From NCBI GenBank assembly GCA_000507305.1, contig DF239055.1:129602-193601 (forward strand): DNA of 64,000 bases, written 5' to 3'. The notes below the pieces were generated by a model that was given only the letters and a program-made list of their open reading frames with translations, had not been told where the DNA came from and did no database searches. This document shows positions 25,643 through 38,370 of this stretch, piece after piece (position 1 is the first letter of the stretch; the number at the start of each line of letters is the position of its first letter). Both the position numbers and the translations under genes were made by a program. Source of the stretch: Breviolum minutum Mf 1.05b.01 (taxonomy: Eukaryota; Sar; Dinophyceae; Suessiales; Symbiodiniaceae).

Positions 25643-26292
25643 CTGGCGGAGGAAAAATGTGAGCAGAGCAGTGAGCAGAAGGTTACTTCACATGGGATCT
25701 TGTGAAAGTACCTCAAACAAAATAAGAATACATTCAACCGATGGGAAACCTACATCTTCAAAGCTTGAATTTTAGTGCTCTTCAAACTCATAGAACCTAC
25801 GAAGAACGTGAACAATTCGGGGGTTAGAACACACTTACCTATATATATATATATCTGAATAAAAACAAACGTGAAGGTGTGATACAAAAAAAACGCACCT
25901 TGAGCACAGGTTTTTCGCATTTCTCACGCTCATCATTTTTGCTCCGACCTCAGTTTCCATGAGTTTCCAATTTTGAATCTATAGATTCAACATTCCCAAT
26001 TTCCGTGAAGGACCATGTTTACATGAGCATGAGGTTTTTCCCTTTAGTTTCCACTCCGGAAAAAAACACCAATGGTTCTTGATGACAGCTTTCCTTCGAC
26101 AACTTCGGAAACGTTGGATGAAATCTCTCCGATTTCCTGGTACCTTTTTAACTTCCAAATTTGCCTTTGAAAATCTGTGGAATCCATGGTAATATAACTA
26201 ACCCCTGCACCGGACAATCCTCTTCAAAAAAAAAAGGCAGGTCAAGAGAAAACACACACGAAAAAAAATGAAAACATCTGGGCAACTTACTG

Positions 26293-26400
26293 TAGTTCCT
26301 ACACCTGAATTAAAGGCATTTTTGGGGAGATTTCCTTACTAAACCAGATTTGCTGTGACCAACCGGCACTTTGGTCGCTATAATTTTGCCTAGCAAACAA
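26293..26400. mobile_element. family G repeat
   Basis: CCTACACCTGAATTAAAGGC ... CTTACTAAACCAG ... CTATAATTTTGCC; directly follows the SelW-like exon. Confidence 0.55.
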
Positions 26401-26409
26401 TTTGGAAAC

Positions 26410-26522
26410 ATGGAAACCCCCTGGATTTTTTTTCAGTTCGACGTATATCGGAAACGCCTTGTGTTTTGAAATAAAATTTGCCACTTTTTTCATCCACCAA
26501 GCAGCTCTTGGACGGTAACCGC
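26410..26522 (-). CDS. Rdx/SelW-like exon 2
   Basis: Acceptor AACCAAG|G. In phase with the previous exon it reads GYRPRAAWWMKKVANFI, then KHKAFPIYVELKKNPGGF. PRAAW, the F...V.L strand and PGGF fit Rdx folds. The 3' end (GT donor) is uncertain. A second frame (LPSKSCLVDEKSGK) is also open and would make a different exon with a GC donor at 26457. Confidence 0.5.
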
Positions 26523-26794
26523 CTTGGTTGTTGGGTGTGGAAATCAGTCGCTTGGGGCATGGAGCATGGAGTCTGGTAAACCAACCTTGCCAGTTTTAGC
26601 ATACCAAAAACACTTATATTCCCGGAACCCATTTGAAATCTGCTGGTTTAAAATTGTGGATTCTTGGATCCTATTTTTTCTGGGTGAATAATAAACCTTG
26701 AAACCACCACCCAAAAGAAGGCTAGTTTGGAGGAGTACTTACCTTATTGGTAACCAATCGCGGATAGAAAATGATAGAAATATCAGAGGACAGC

Positions 26795-26840
26795 ACTCTC
26801 TGCAGTCAAATGGCAGCACAGGAGGCTCCTCACACTTCCC
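26795..26840 (-). CDS. Rdx/SelW-like exon with CxxC
   Basis: Acceptor TTGCCAG|G, donor GC (GCTGTC). It encodes GKCEEPPVLPFDCRE plus the first base of the next Cys. Joined to the next exon it reads DCRECGYRPRAAWWM, the C-x2-C-x-[WY]-x-PRAAW motif of selenoprotein-W-like (Rdx) redox proteins with Cys in place of selenocysteine. Confidence 0.55.
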
Positions 26841-27827
26841 CTGGCAACATGGTATCATAGATGATGCAAAACGACACGTGAGCTGGGTTGAAGGCCTATT
26901 TTCGAATCTCCTTTCTCTTTTAAAGGGGTTTTAGAAACACAAATGAGAAATACCGCATTGTATAGTCAACCTATGTGAACGATATTGCAGGAACACTGTA
27001 TATCGCTCAATTTCAACATGCAGTATATATACAGTACATTTGGCCAGAGTATGTCATTGACATATTCCTACCTACAAATTTATGCACAAGTCAATGTAAC
27101 GAGTCTATAACAAAATGATGAACCCTTCGTACCCTGCACCTTGCTTTCAACACTTTGGCATACATCAACCGTGTTCTATATACCCTGGAAGTCCAACCGC
27201 CCTTTCTTATAATAGGTTGGTTTCCAAACCACCACTATATTATATAGTAGGGGTTTATCATCATCCAAAAGGAACTACCATTTTAAATGATGGTGAAGAC
27301 TGGCATGCCAGTGTATTCACCAAACCAAATGTATCCAAATGTCATAATAGCCATTGACCTTGACCACTTGACCCCCTAAAAACCACTCATTTTTGCACCA
27401 TTAAAAACATGGCTGATCACTAGAATAGTCGAATAGTCATTGACTCTAAATTCATTTAAGATGCTAATATATACTTCTAGATTCTAGGGTCTATGTAACT
27501 CATTCATAGGTAAAAAAAAACTCCAGCAAAAGACACATCATTTCAATCCACCCCCAACTCCCGGGTTTAAAACCTGTGGGGTTCCAGGTCCTTAGTCAAG
27601 TGATCGACAAACCTTTTGGTATATCAATGTTTTCCATACATAACTTGGTTAGGTGCTCATATGCGGAGTGAAATGGTGGGAGGATGTGGGAGGAGTGGTT
27701 TGTGACACACACACACACACAAATGCTCAAGCATAGGGTTTACACTGGTCAACTCTGTTTGGAACAACCTTTAGACCGACTCAAGGACTGTTACTATAAC
27801 CATTGAAGTATCTTGGCAAATTACTGT

Positions 27828-27935
27828 GATTCCTAAACCTGAATTAATGGCATTTTAGATGGATTCCCTTGCTAAACGACCATTTGGGATGACCAACCAG
27901 TGGTTTGGTGGCAATAATTTGCCCAGAAGTATGTT
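27828..27935. mobile_element. family G repeat
   Basis: CCTAAACCTGAATTAATGGC ... TTGCTAAACGACC ... GCAATAATTTGCCC; aligns along its length with the 26293 copy. Confidence 0.55.
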
Positions 27936-28090
27936 CCTGGTCGTGTTGCTCTATATTAAAGTTCAGGGGTGATGTCCGGTGGCGTCGCGATTTCCTTAAT
28001 CAACCCAGAACCCATCTTGTGAAAAAAAACACTACAGTAATTCATTCACTGGGGCACCAAACAAATTAACAAATCTTCCTTATCTAGTTA

Positions 28091-28212
28091 CTAGTTGGTG
28101 GTTTCAACCCAATTGAAAAACATTAGCCAAAATGGGTTCATCTTCCCTAAATAGATCAAGCATAGGGGTGAAAATTCTATAAAAAAATATTTAAAAAAAA
28201 CCCACCACCGAG
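28091..28212. mobile_element. family F element
   Basis: CTAGTTGGTGGTTTCAACCC ... CCCACCACCGAG; the left flank from about 28047 is also shared with the copy at 56439. Confidence 0.7.
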
Positions 28213-28284
28213 TTATCATCTTGTGAAAATATGCAGCAACTGACCACTAGCATCAATCCTGAGGCCTGAGACCGAAGGATTAAG

Positions 28285-28402
28285 TCATCCAGGGTCATCC
28301 ATGACTTCTTCCCAGCTGCAGTCGGTGTCGATTGACGGAATTTTTAGGGAGGGGAATAGAGAAGGAAAACACCAATAAGATCCCCTAGATTCCACACAGT
28401 TC
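28285..28402 (-). CDS. candidate terminal exon with stop
   Basis: Acceptor TTAGTTTCAG|G, then 38 codons to TGA at 28285. The end reads SIDTDCSWEEVMDDPG. It would be the 3' end of a gene lying upstream (about 28.5-39 kb) and would separate it from the SelW-like exons. Confidence 0.4.
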
Positions 28403-28678
28403 CTGAAACTAATCACAAGTTGCTGTAGTTTTTTAACATTTTCAAACAATATCAAACATGTATCTTTGTAATGACAAAAAAGGCTGAAACCTTCAAGGTA
28501 TGCATTTTGCCAAATGTCCTGGCACATCATCGCGGCATTTTTCAGCCGCCCTTTGTTTTTTGAAAAAGCTGTTTCGGCCGTTTTGTTTTATTTTTTTGCT
28601 TTTCAAGAAAAACATGACTTCGCACGAGCGAACTTAGTTTTGAACATCGACAAGTCTGGAAAGGGAAGACATTCACAG

Positions 28679-28765
28679 CTAGTTGGGTGCTTTCAACTTA
28701 TTTGAAAAATATGCTCGTTCAAATTGGATCATCCCTCCAGTGTAGGGGATCATCCCACCACCTAG
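28679..28765. mobile_element. family F element
   Basis: CTAGTTGGGTGCTTTCAAC ... CCCACCACCTAG with ATATGCTCGTTCAAATTGG as in the 1037 copy. Confidence 0.65.
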
Positions 28766-29540
28766 ACAGGTTCCGGATGGTTCCAGGTTAATGAGTGAAA
28801 AAAAATCACATGCCGAACATTAAAAAAATCATTCGACCCAAGCATCGGTTCTCTGAGCTCGTCATTCTCCTGTTGACTTAACAGGTGCAAAAGAAGTGCC
28901 GGGATTAAACATGTTGAAAATGACTTGACAGCACCAAAAGTTAGCTAGGATATGTGACGTTTTTGTGGTTAAACCAAACCTCTTATACCTTTCACAAAAC
29001 CAAAACCATATTGCCCAACTGGGATCCTTCCGGAAATTTCATCAACTCAAAGGCGGAAGTGGAAGTGGAAAAATCGTGCACTGCAACAAACATCTAAGCT
29101 TTATCAAACCAACGCGCCAAATAACCCCAGCATTTCCAAGCGTTTCCCCGCAAGAAGTCGTTATATTCTATAAGAACCCCATCTTGTGTGCAGGTTTGAT
29201 CCCGAATCTAGAATAACACGACATTGATTTTGGGTTTACTTCCAACCACAAAACAGCGAACCTTCCACAGACCTGCAACTTTTGTGGATTTGCTTAAGCC
29301 CAAACCCTGGCAACTCCATGGTAATGCCGCAATGCTGAGGCGAATGTGAGGCATTCTTATTAATGCCTTACATTTTTTGGTGGGGTTGGTAGAGATTTAA
29401 ACGCGTATTATATATATATATATAGAAACTGTAAATATATGAAGATATATACATATAAAGAAATATATATATATATAAATAAAGATAAATACACAAACTA
29501 TATATATAAAGAAAATACATCTATAAATATATATATACAC

Positions 29541-29569
29541 ATATGTATGTATGTGTATGTATGTATGTA

Positions 29570-29608
<39 letters not shown>

Positions 29609-29771
29609 ATGTATGTATGTATGTATGTATGTATGTATGTATGTATGTATCTATGTATCTATGTATCTATGTCTCTATGTCTCTATGTCTCTATGTATCT
29701 ATGTATGTATGTATGTATGTATGTATGTATGTATGTATGTATGTATGTATGTATGTATGTATGTATGTATG
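29541..29771. repeat. ATGT/CTGT/ATCT tetranucleotide array
   Basis: About 230 bp: TATG units, then about nine CTGT units, TATG again, a CTATGTCT zone, then a long TATG run. The Met-Tyr-Val-Cys frames through it are not genes. Confidence 0.95.
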
Positions 29772-30648
29772 TGATTTTTCCTTTCAGGTTCTCAAGAGAT
29801 ATGCTTGGAAATAGTACACCTTCCCTCCCAAAACGAACATATAGCCCCCGAAAAGGCGTTTGAAGATTGTTGCCTATTTTTGGCGTCCCGCCACTGCTAA
29901 AGGGTGAGAATAATTCTTAATTTGCAGGCATAAAATTAGTAACTATGAATGATCACACATATATGCATAATTATATGGAAGGCATCTAACTATCCACATC
30001 TCCTAAAACCTTTTAAGTCATTTTAAGTCTTCCATTTCTCCCCCAACAAGTAGCCAGCTTCCTTAAAGCTGGCGATGAACCCAGAAGTTACACGTCCCAC
30101 CTTTCGGGTGAAGCTAGATGTCGTCCAATTGGATTCCATTTCCCCAAGGTTTGGGATTGAATTTCCACAAAGAAATAGTTGAAACCACCACCTATAGTTG
30201 CATATCATGAACATGATTCGATCAATTGATAAAAGTTGTTAGCGAAGAGTTTGGAGTTGTGAGCACGCCCACAATTCCAAACAAATATCCATTACGGATT
30301 TGTTCCTGGAACATGGGAGGTATAGACATTTACGCATTCCTTGGAGACAACCAGCTCCAACAGAAAAGCTCCATAGTGGACTGCAATGGATTGATTGGTA
30401 TATATGTACCAAGCTACATCAGTGGTGCCACCATTTGATGCCAGGACATCCTGATCCTATGACAAATCCATGAGACTTGTATGTTTACCTATACTAATTT
30501 ACCATAAGAATCAACCAAACGTGGTCAATATACCATTCCAATGGTTCCCATAGCTATTGGGTTCACTCTTTGATTTTGATTCGCAAATAAATAACAAATA
30601 GAGTATACAGTATATATAATATAGACTTCATCCAACGAATTCCCTTTG

Positions 30649-30745
30649 CTATTGAAGGTCCTCAACGACCTCCCCATCTGTTTTCAATGTCCTGGATTTA
30701 TTGGGAGAGTCAGACACAGCACGTCCCTTGGAATTGCTACGCAAC
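30649..30745 (-). CDS. candidate exon of unassigned gene
   Basis: Acceptor TTTTTGAG|G, like that of kinase exon 2. It reads LRSNSKGRAVSDSPNK, then TLKTDGEVVEDLQ and TAG. The plus strand is open through the same bases (FNVLDLLGESDTAR), so the strand is only probable. Confidence 0.33.
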
Positions 30746-31337
30746 CTCAAAAACAGGCAGGTTTACCAATCATTGGAAGCTGCGAAACATGGTTTCTCAA
30801 AACATTCAAAACGTACTTGCCATATTGGTGCATTAATACCTATCAAACATATAATCTACACATCACCCATCACAACTTGCAATTACTTATATCAATAGTT
30901 GGACAAATAAAAGTATGCACCTCTGCATTCAATAGGCATTTTGTTCCGTCTGATTGTGGTCTTGGCAAGGTTTTTCAGTGACTGGGATCTGCCAAGTTGC
31001 TCAGTGACTGAGGATAGCTTCCTCAGTTCCAAAGATGCTTTGTAGATGGCCCCATCTTCAGATGATTTCAGATGTACCACCAAAAATGGCTGGCGGTGTT
31101 TTCTTGTACCAAATTTCATGGTCTAAAAGGTCTTATGATGATATTATATGAAAATACATCACCTGCCAACACAGCTTCTGACATCAGTCCTGCAACATCA
31201 TTGAATTTCCAAGTGACGAAAAACCTGCATTTCCAAGTAACATCAGCTAGCACCTCAAAGCCTTCCAACTAGGGTTTTTTCCGTGTTGTTTATATTTTGT
31301 AAATGGTACCATCCTCCGGACATCCCAAGGACATCAC

Positions 31338-31443
31338 TGAAACGCAAGAAATCCTCCATCTCTCTCATTTGCACCGAGTGGCAGACCGATCAACATTCGA
31401 CTTTCCTCATTCAATTCCACCGAGGTTTTCGATGCTCTCCGAC
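31338..31443 (-). CDS. candidate exon of unassigned gene
   Basis: Acceptor AATTTTCAG|G, donor GT (GTGATG). It encodes RRASKTSVELNEESRML, then IGLPLGANERDGGF. A 71-codon frame is also open on the plus strand, but the splice sites favour minus. Confidence 0.42.
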
Positions 31444-33234
31444 CTGAAAATTGGCTTCGAAAACACCGAGATAAAGGAACACACCAAGCAAGATGACATG
31501 AGGGATGGAGTTGGTTAACTTCAAATGCAAAACCGCCTACTGATCCTACTGTAAATATGAAAATATAAATATAAAGTCATATGTACATGTCATTCATGTG
31601 TATTTGCACGCGGAACCCTCAAATGTCCGATCTTTGGACCATGGACCATGCATCCACCGTCTTACGTGATACGGTTGACCAACAGTATCAAACATATTTT
31701 ACCTTATATATATATACCCACCGAAAATCAACATGTCCACTGAAAAGGGACCATTTAAAAAGGACATGTCATCTTCCAACCATCAATTTTTTGGAGGAAT
31801 TTGTGAATTTGTGAGTTTTCAGTCAGGGGAATAACCTTAAACTTCCTTAAAATAGGCAACCTGTTTCGTTCGCTTGCCAACTCAGGTGCCAGTGCGACGT
31901 GCTGGGACTTTGATTCCACTCAACTGCACCTGAAGGGATAACAACAACATCAGTTTGGAATGGTTCACAACAACTTGACAGCAGTTTGTGCATTATCAAT
32001 AAATAAACATACAAATTATTCTATATGATACAAAAGTCTTATAAGATATATTATATGTCAACATCTCTAATATATTCTAATATCATATATGTCATATATA
32101 AACATGGGATTAGTGGGAAACAACTCAGCAGCTAAATGTCGACGAGACTAAACAACTTCGGACAATGAACCATGTTATTGTCAGCCCTGTACTTGTATCT
32201 TTTTCACGCGGGATTTGTCTATGAAATCCAGAAACCCAGCAAGTTTAGTCACCAATCACCCATTCAATATGGTTTCTTTTCACCGGGTATTCAAAGTGCA
32301 CTCAACCTTCAACAACCACCAAACATTTCTGAAACCCTTGCTGATCTCTCCAGTTCAATATCCAACGGCATGAATGGCATCCTAGCTTCAAAATTGATAC
32401 AAGAGATTCAGAGAAACAAATCCATCCGTCATTTAGATCGATAAGTGCCAAACTTGACCGTGGTTGTGGCCCCCTCCCAGGATGCAATCGTGGCAAGTGA
32501 AGGCTTAGTTAGTTGGTCACTGTCACTGTGGTAGACTCGTTGCAGCAAGCATTGCGGAATGTGCGAAATCTGGAACAAAGGTTGCTGCTACTGGGAGGAG
32601 GGCCACCAAATATCTACTTACAAAAATCCATGCATTTCTCTTTTAATTCGTGGTCCCATACAGCCCAGCAAAGCTTTGCTGAAAAACGGAAAGCACCTCC
32701 ACTGGCACTGCTTTTTTCAGTTTCAGCGTCAGGGTTCCCACCTGGTCCTTAGTCAGCTGCGATAGGTAGAATGAATCATGTATACCCTCTGGTAAGTAAA
32801 CTAACATAGCGATGGAATGTCCCAGCTTTCAATAGGAAATACATGTCCAAAGGATCCATGTTTCATTGCTATGTTGGTTCACCAACGCGTATGTATAAGT
32901 GTAAGTATGCAATAATTGGAGACATATTTCAATCACACATTCTAACACACTAGTACATGCAAGACACTTCAAAGCGCTTTTACGATCAACAACTATAACC
33001 TATGATATATTTATATATATATATATATATTCATTATGTATATCCTATGAATATATAAAAACATATGTCATGAATACCCCTTGGTCAATCTAAACCAAGT
33101 GTGTCCCAATCCCACCATGCAATCGTGGACATTGACCATTCGCAGGGACCCTTACACAACAAGAACTGCACTTTTGTTTTACCCTAATTTTTACTCTTCA
33201 AGTGCGACTAACATAGAAGTCCAAATGAGGTCCT

Positions 33235-33340
33235 GTAACCCCCTGGAAAATTAACATGTTCCCCCAAAAACGGGCCATTGGAAATTTCATCTTCCAACCA
33301 TCAATTTTCAGGGGATGTGTTATTTTTTTGGGGGGGGTAC
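33235..33340. mobile_element. family B palindromic element
   Basis: GTAACCCCCTGGAAAATTAA ... TTATTTTTTTGGGGGGGGTA; core TTTCATCTTCCAACCATCAA, as in other copies. Confidence 0.7.
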
Positions 33341-33991
33341 ATGTTTGACCCAGTATCTGTCTACATATACCAACCACCTTCCAGAGGTGGCAGCCAAAAC
33401 ACGATTTTCAAATATATTTGCATGAAATGATGATAGATTCCTTATATAAACTAAATAGTCACCTTCCAACACATAGGCGAATTCAACCGAAACATTTCTA
33501 TGAATGCTTTGTTGGAGGGGGTACAGTATCAAAAAAACATGAACCAAAATCTCAAGAACCCAAGAACAAAGTCAAAGTTGTGTCTCTATGATGCAATATC
33601 TAACTCTTATAAAACATGCGCCATGATTTCAATCAAATGCTAAAACCAAAAATGTTGGCTAGAAGGCGTATTCCTGGAGAGAACGTTCAGTACAAGGATG
33701 CTGGCGAATGGGAGTACCAGGGGACTAGTGACTAGTGATCACACGCCGCAACACCCAAGGGTCGTTGCAACTCGCAGCCCTGGCATTCATGCGTTGCAGA
33801 AAGTCCCAGAGTGACCTGGGGGGTCGAAGTAGCAAGGTCGCAACTACAAGATACACACAGGGCTTGTTATATATAACTGAGGGGTATCCCCGGCCCACTA
33901 ACAGTGGAAAGTGAAGGTTTATAGGGGGCCCTTCATAAAAATGAAGAGATTATTATTTCATGTTAGTGGGTGGGGGATACCCCCAATATAT

Positions 33992-34079
33992 AACCATTGG
34001 TTTCCCTGTAATAAGGCCGGCTATTAAACCCTTATTTCTGAGGGGTGGCCCCCGTGGCGGGAAGGTTGATCAGCCGTGA
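33992..34079. mobile_element. family C element, partial
   Basis: CATTGGTTTCCCTGTAATAAGG ... GGTTGATCAGCCGTGA matches the right half of the 46796 copy. Confidence 0.6.
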
Positions 34080-37000
34080 TAACAAAGAGAGTGTTTGATA
34101 CTGCTAGTGTTGGATGCCAGGGACTTTCCTGTGTAAACTACCCTTTGGAGGCCCAACTTGGGGCCCATGTCATATGACCTCATGCTGAAATTAATGTGTT
34201 TGGAATTGAGCTACGTTCAGTTTTTTTTGCTGAACAAACCTACCAATCCAAACCACTTCACTACAATGTCTAAATTCAAAACATCTGGCAACACTGCAAA
34301 AAACAATCCGGGACAAATCATGACAACTCACTGTATCATAGCCATTTTTCTGGATCCTTTATGGTTCTTGCCTGTCAATTTCTGGCAATTTGCTAAGTCA
34401 CGGTTAGGAGACAGTAGATGGACAAAAATATTCAAACCTTGGATATCAAAGTTGTTTTCTCCTTCCAAGGATTGAGACGGGTGGACAAAAGAAATCACCC
34501 CCCCCCCCAATCGTGTCACGCACACGTTTTTTAACATTGACATTTAATTTAGGGACGGGGGTTGTCATGCCAATTACTTGTCCAGGATTTGATTTTTGTT
34601 GTCCATGTCATATGTCAAAAACAGCTATAAGCAATTTCTCGACCCGTTGATTTCTAGGATTCACCAGTGCTCACATCTCCGTTGAAACAACAACTCGTTA
34701 CTGAAACAAAAAAACAACATCTCCAAACACCGAGGTGCTCGCGCTCACTGGGATCCAAAGTCAAATCCAACAAGCTGGTAACGTTCACCAAAGAGGAGAG
34801 CAGCGCCTCCCGCTTTTTGGTTTTTAAAGGAGGTGACCTTCTGAGGGGTTTGTTTGGTTGCAATTTTTTGAAAGTAGAAAGAACATATGGTGTATCTGTT
34901 TATTGAAAAATGAATATCATTATTTTTTTTGTATTTCTTCAATCAAAAGGGTAATGATATATGTATATATATATATTTATATATATAGAAATACTGTATA
35001 TTTGAAAACATATTTAAATTCAAAAGTACATGTGTACTTTCAGTGTAAGTCATAAAAAGTAAAATTGTTTTTTTTGAAAGTAATTGTTGAGGTTATCTGA
35101 TTGTTGAACACGGCTTGACCCTAATATATGAATCAACTGAACAGTCTTTATACATCGAATGGACACATATTGACAAAGCTATATAAATCAAGTCGCGTTT
35201 ATCAAAGGCTCATCATACTTATGCAAAAACAAACATTCCCAAACTGGGTCCGAAACTGCAAGCCAATGACCTCCCAGTTGATTCCCAAAAAATCCAACTC
35301 TATCATCTCAAAGCGTCCAAGTTGGGATTTGAATCTGGGTCAATATGGAGACAGTACTTCATTGGGATTCAACTTGTTCTCAAATAGAAAACCTCTTCAA
35401 CTTTTCAAAATCTATTGATCGGGCCCCGCCTAAACAGTGAGAATGGGCTTCCCTTCATTAAAAAAACAAATATTATTTACCCACTCTTACAGGGTTTATG
35501 ATGGTTTAGGAAACCCCTAGAATCTTTTTGGATATCTTGGATTCGTGCAACCGTTTTTCTTCAACCCGCAAACCCGGGGGAGTTTTGGACCACAACAAAC
35601 GTAGCTTGGCTGGGCCCTGGGTATCTCCACGCTGAAGCCGCGCCCGCCTCATCATGTCTATGTGGAGACTGTGCCCAGCAGCGAATATCTCCTTCTTCAT
35701 TACCTGCAACAGCCAGCTGCAGCTGCTGGACGGCTGCAAGTAAGGAACGAACAAGTGACATTTCCCCAACCCTCTACCTTTTGGGTCCGGGGAATTTGAT
35801 AGGGTTGGTGTGTATCCTACATATCACCAACAGTAAAAATTGAAGACTTTACGAGGAAGGGACCCCTAAAAATATAAACGTGGACAAATTAAGACATGCT
35901 TTGACTGGTATCATGCGGAGATGTTCGTCTGTCTTTACTGGGCATGCTCCGCTGATCTGTTAGTGGACGAGCTGACATCAAAATGAAATCTCCATGATAG
36001 ATCTTCAAATGCCTTGACATTCGGTACCACATCACAAACAAGTAGAAGTTCAAGCAAAAGGCAAGTTACCTTATCCAGCGTTATTGTTAACATATGATCC
36101 TATATGTCAAAACATGTCATCACGAAATGTATAGTGTACCAATGTCCAGCAATGATTGTGCAATACTTGCATTGAAAACGGAAAATAACCGTCATGACTC
36201 ACAACCATAACACCAATGCAAAACCAAGAAACATATGCATGAAGCATCCTCAGTGGCATCCCAAGTCAGCGGGAAAAATAAGAATAAAAAAATGATGAGA
36301 TACTTTCCACCAGAAACGACACTCACTGAGTACAAAAAAAACCTGCCCTTGTCATGCGTGGGGCAAGTGCTGGAGTCTAAACCAACCAAACATCATCGAA
36401 GAAATCTAGGGTATTTTAGGCTGGTACAAAAATCTTCTGCATTCCCCTGACTTTTATCTAGCCTTCAAACAGGGAGGGCTTTTCCAATTCAAACGAGGAA
36501 CATTTGGATTTCCAGGCATGTGTATACTCATAATGTACATATAAATATATATATATATATCCATAAATCGTGAGACACATATCCTAAAAATAATATTGTT
36601 CCCTAACGCACCCGCAGGTTTGTGGATTCCCCGCACTTTTCAAAAACCATCAGTAGGTTATCATTTTTTGCAGCTCCTGGGAGGTTCAAGTGAACCCAAC
36701 TAACGTACCTCGTACCTCAAGCCATGACTGCGTGACACCAAACCGACCAAACTAGATCACAAATGCCTAACAAATCAACAACGAGTGAATTGATACATAC
36801 ACAAATGGATGGAACTGCCAGTCAGAATATCTACCATGCCAAACAACAATTTCTCTCAAAGTCATAAACAATACAACAACCAACAACATAAGCTTAGGAA
36901 TACCTAATGGACCAAAAATAAGTTGGATCTGAGCTGGCTTTGGGTGTTGTTGCCATTTCCCTTCGCAATTGAAAACATACAGTTCCGCTGTACGTATGCA

Positions 37001-37177
37001 ACAAGGTTCAAAGATGCTCGACAGCATACCTTGCGGGATTTCGATGGTACCAAGTGGAAAGAAATGAAATTCCTCCCTAGAGGATGGAGCCACCAATTTT
37101 CAGTGGTCGGATATCTTTAGTTAAGCCCTTCAGCTCCCAAATTGCTGGGGTAAACCAGTAACCACGTGTACTTGGAT

Positions 37178-37255
37178 CCTCCAAGGGTGAAATTTGGGCC
37201 CTTTCACCACCAAAAACAAACTGTTTTTGGGCTGAAATTTGGCACCCTTGGAGGG
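37178..37255. repeat. 78-bp imperfect hairpin
   Basis: CCTCCAAGGGTGAAATTTGG and CAAATTTCAGCCCAAAAACA-type arms face CCAAATTTCAGC/CACCCTTGGAGG, with AACAAACTGTTTTTGG in the loop. Only one copy seen. Confidence 0.6.
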
Positions 37256-37444
37256 CCTATGAAATTTCATGTCACCACACTTGTTCATCAGTGAAGGCAT
37301 GTGAATGCAGTTGGGATGGCACCAAACATTGTGCACTTGTGCACTTATAGGATCATTCGGGTTGACCAGATCCAAGATACTCCAATAGCATCCGTTTGTT
37401 GGCAAACGCTAAGGCAAGAACTGAGTCAACAAGGAAATCATTGA

Positions 37445-37563
37445 ACTACCCCCTGGAAGTCAAACATAGACCCTGAACAGTTACCTTTCCAATAGTCTTC
37501 CAACCATCATTTTTCAGGGGCTATGTTAAACTTCGGGCAGGGGCCATGTTAAACTGCGGGGGT
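37445..37563. mobile_element. family B element with duplicated end
   Basis: CTACCCCCTGGAAGTCAAAC; the right end carries two successive CATGTTAAACTGCGGG-like units, suggesting nested or partially duplicated termini. Confidence 0.6.
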
Positions 37564-38261
37564 CTAATGTAGAATGATAGGTGGGCAAACAAGGGAGCTG
37601 GTGTTGTTTTCCAACAAAAGTGCGCTGACTAATAGTAGTGAAGATAAGAACACAGAAAATGTAAATAATACCCACGGTATACAATCCTGCCCTCCCCAGA
37701 AAAAAGCAAACATATATACATACACGACCAAATAGGTTCTTGCACCAGGAGTGTCGATAGTATGTGCGCAGCTATCAATATCATAGCATATCAATGTAGA
37801 TGGTGATTCCTATTGAACACATGCTTGGCTTATTTTGCGCCTATCCATCTGCATGTCAAAACACTATCCGTTGGTCCACCAACAAAGCTTTGCATTGCTA
37901 TCACTGGCGTTTGGTTCTTGAGGCCACTGGTCTTATCAATGTCTGGTGAACAATTTGTAGATTGCCAATTTGTCACACAAATAACAGTCTATACCACATA
38001 TGGCGGGTATATCAAATATATATATATATGTAGAATATATTCAAAAAAAAATATATATATATATATATTTGCTTTGTAGGGGATTATGTGATACCTAGCA
38101 ACCTTTATCAACATGAGATAAGTGATAAAACATCCATCAATTTGTGTGCGGAACTGCTTTCTCAATCTCTACAAAGGCTGGTACGCTCATATGGAATCTG
38201 AGTAACAGTAATTTGTCAAAATCTTCTTCGCAACCGATAAGGCAACTTAAATATCCCAAAC

Positions 38262-38370
38262 TACTGTTGATGAAAGAAATCGTGCACCACCTGGGATGTA
38301 TAAAACCCTGTAAATAATGGGATATTTACCATATCAACCGTTTAGCCGGATTGCTGAACCATCAAGAGTA
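38262..38370. mobile_element. family A element
   Basis: TACTGTTGATGAAAG at one end and ACCATCAAGAGTA at the other; shared CCACCTGGGATGTA core. Just downstream (minus) of the methyltransferase gene. Confidence 0.7.

Noticed and set aside
29439-29863. Three overlapping Met-Tyr-Val-Cys repeat ORFs of up to 111 codons
   Set aside because: Created by a tetranucleotide array; a 4-bp repeat opens all frames.
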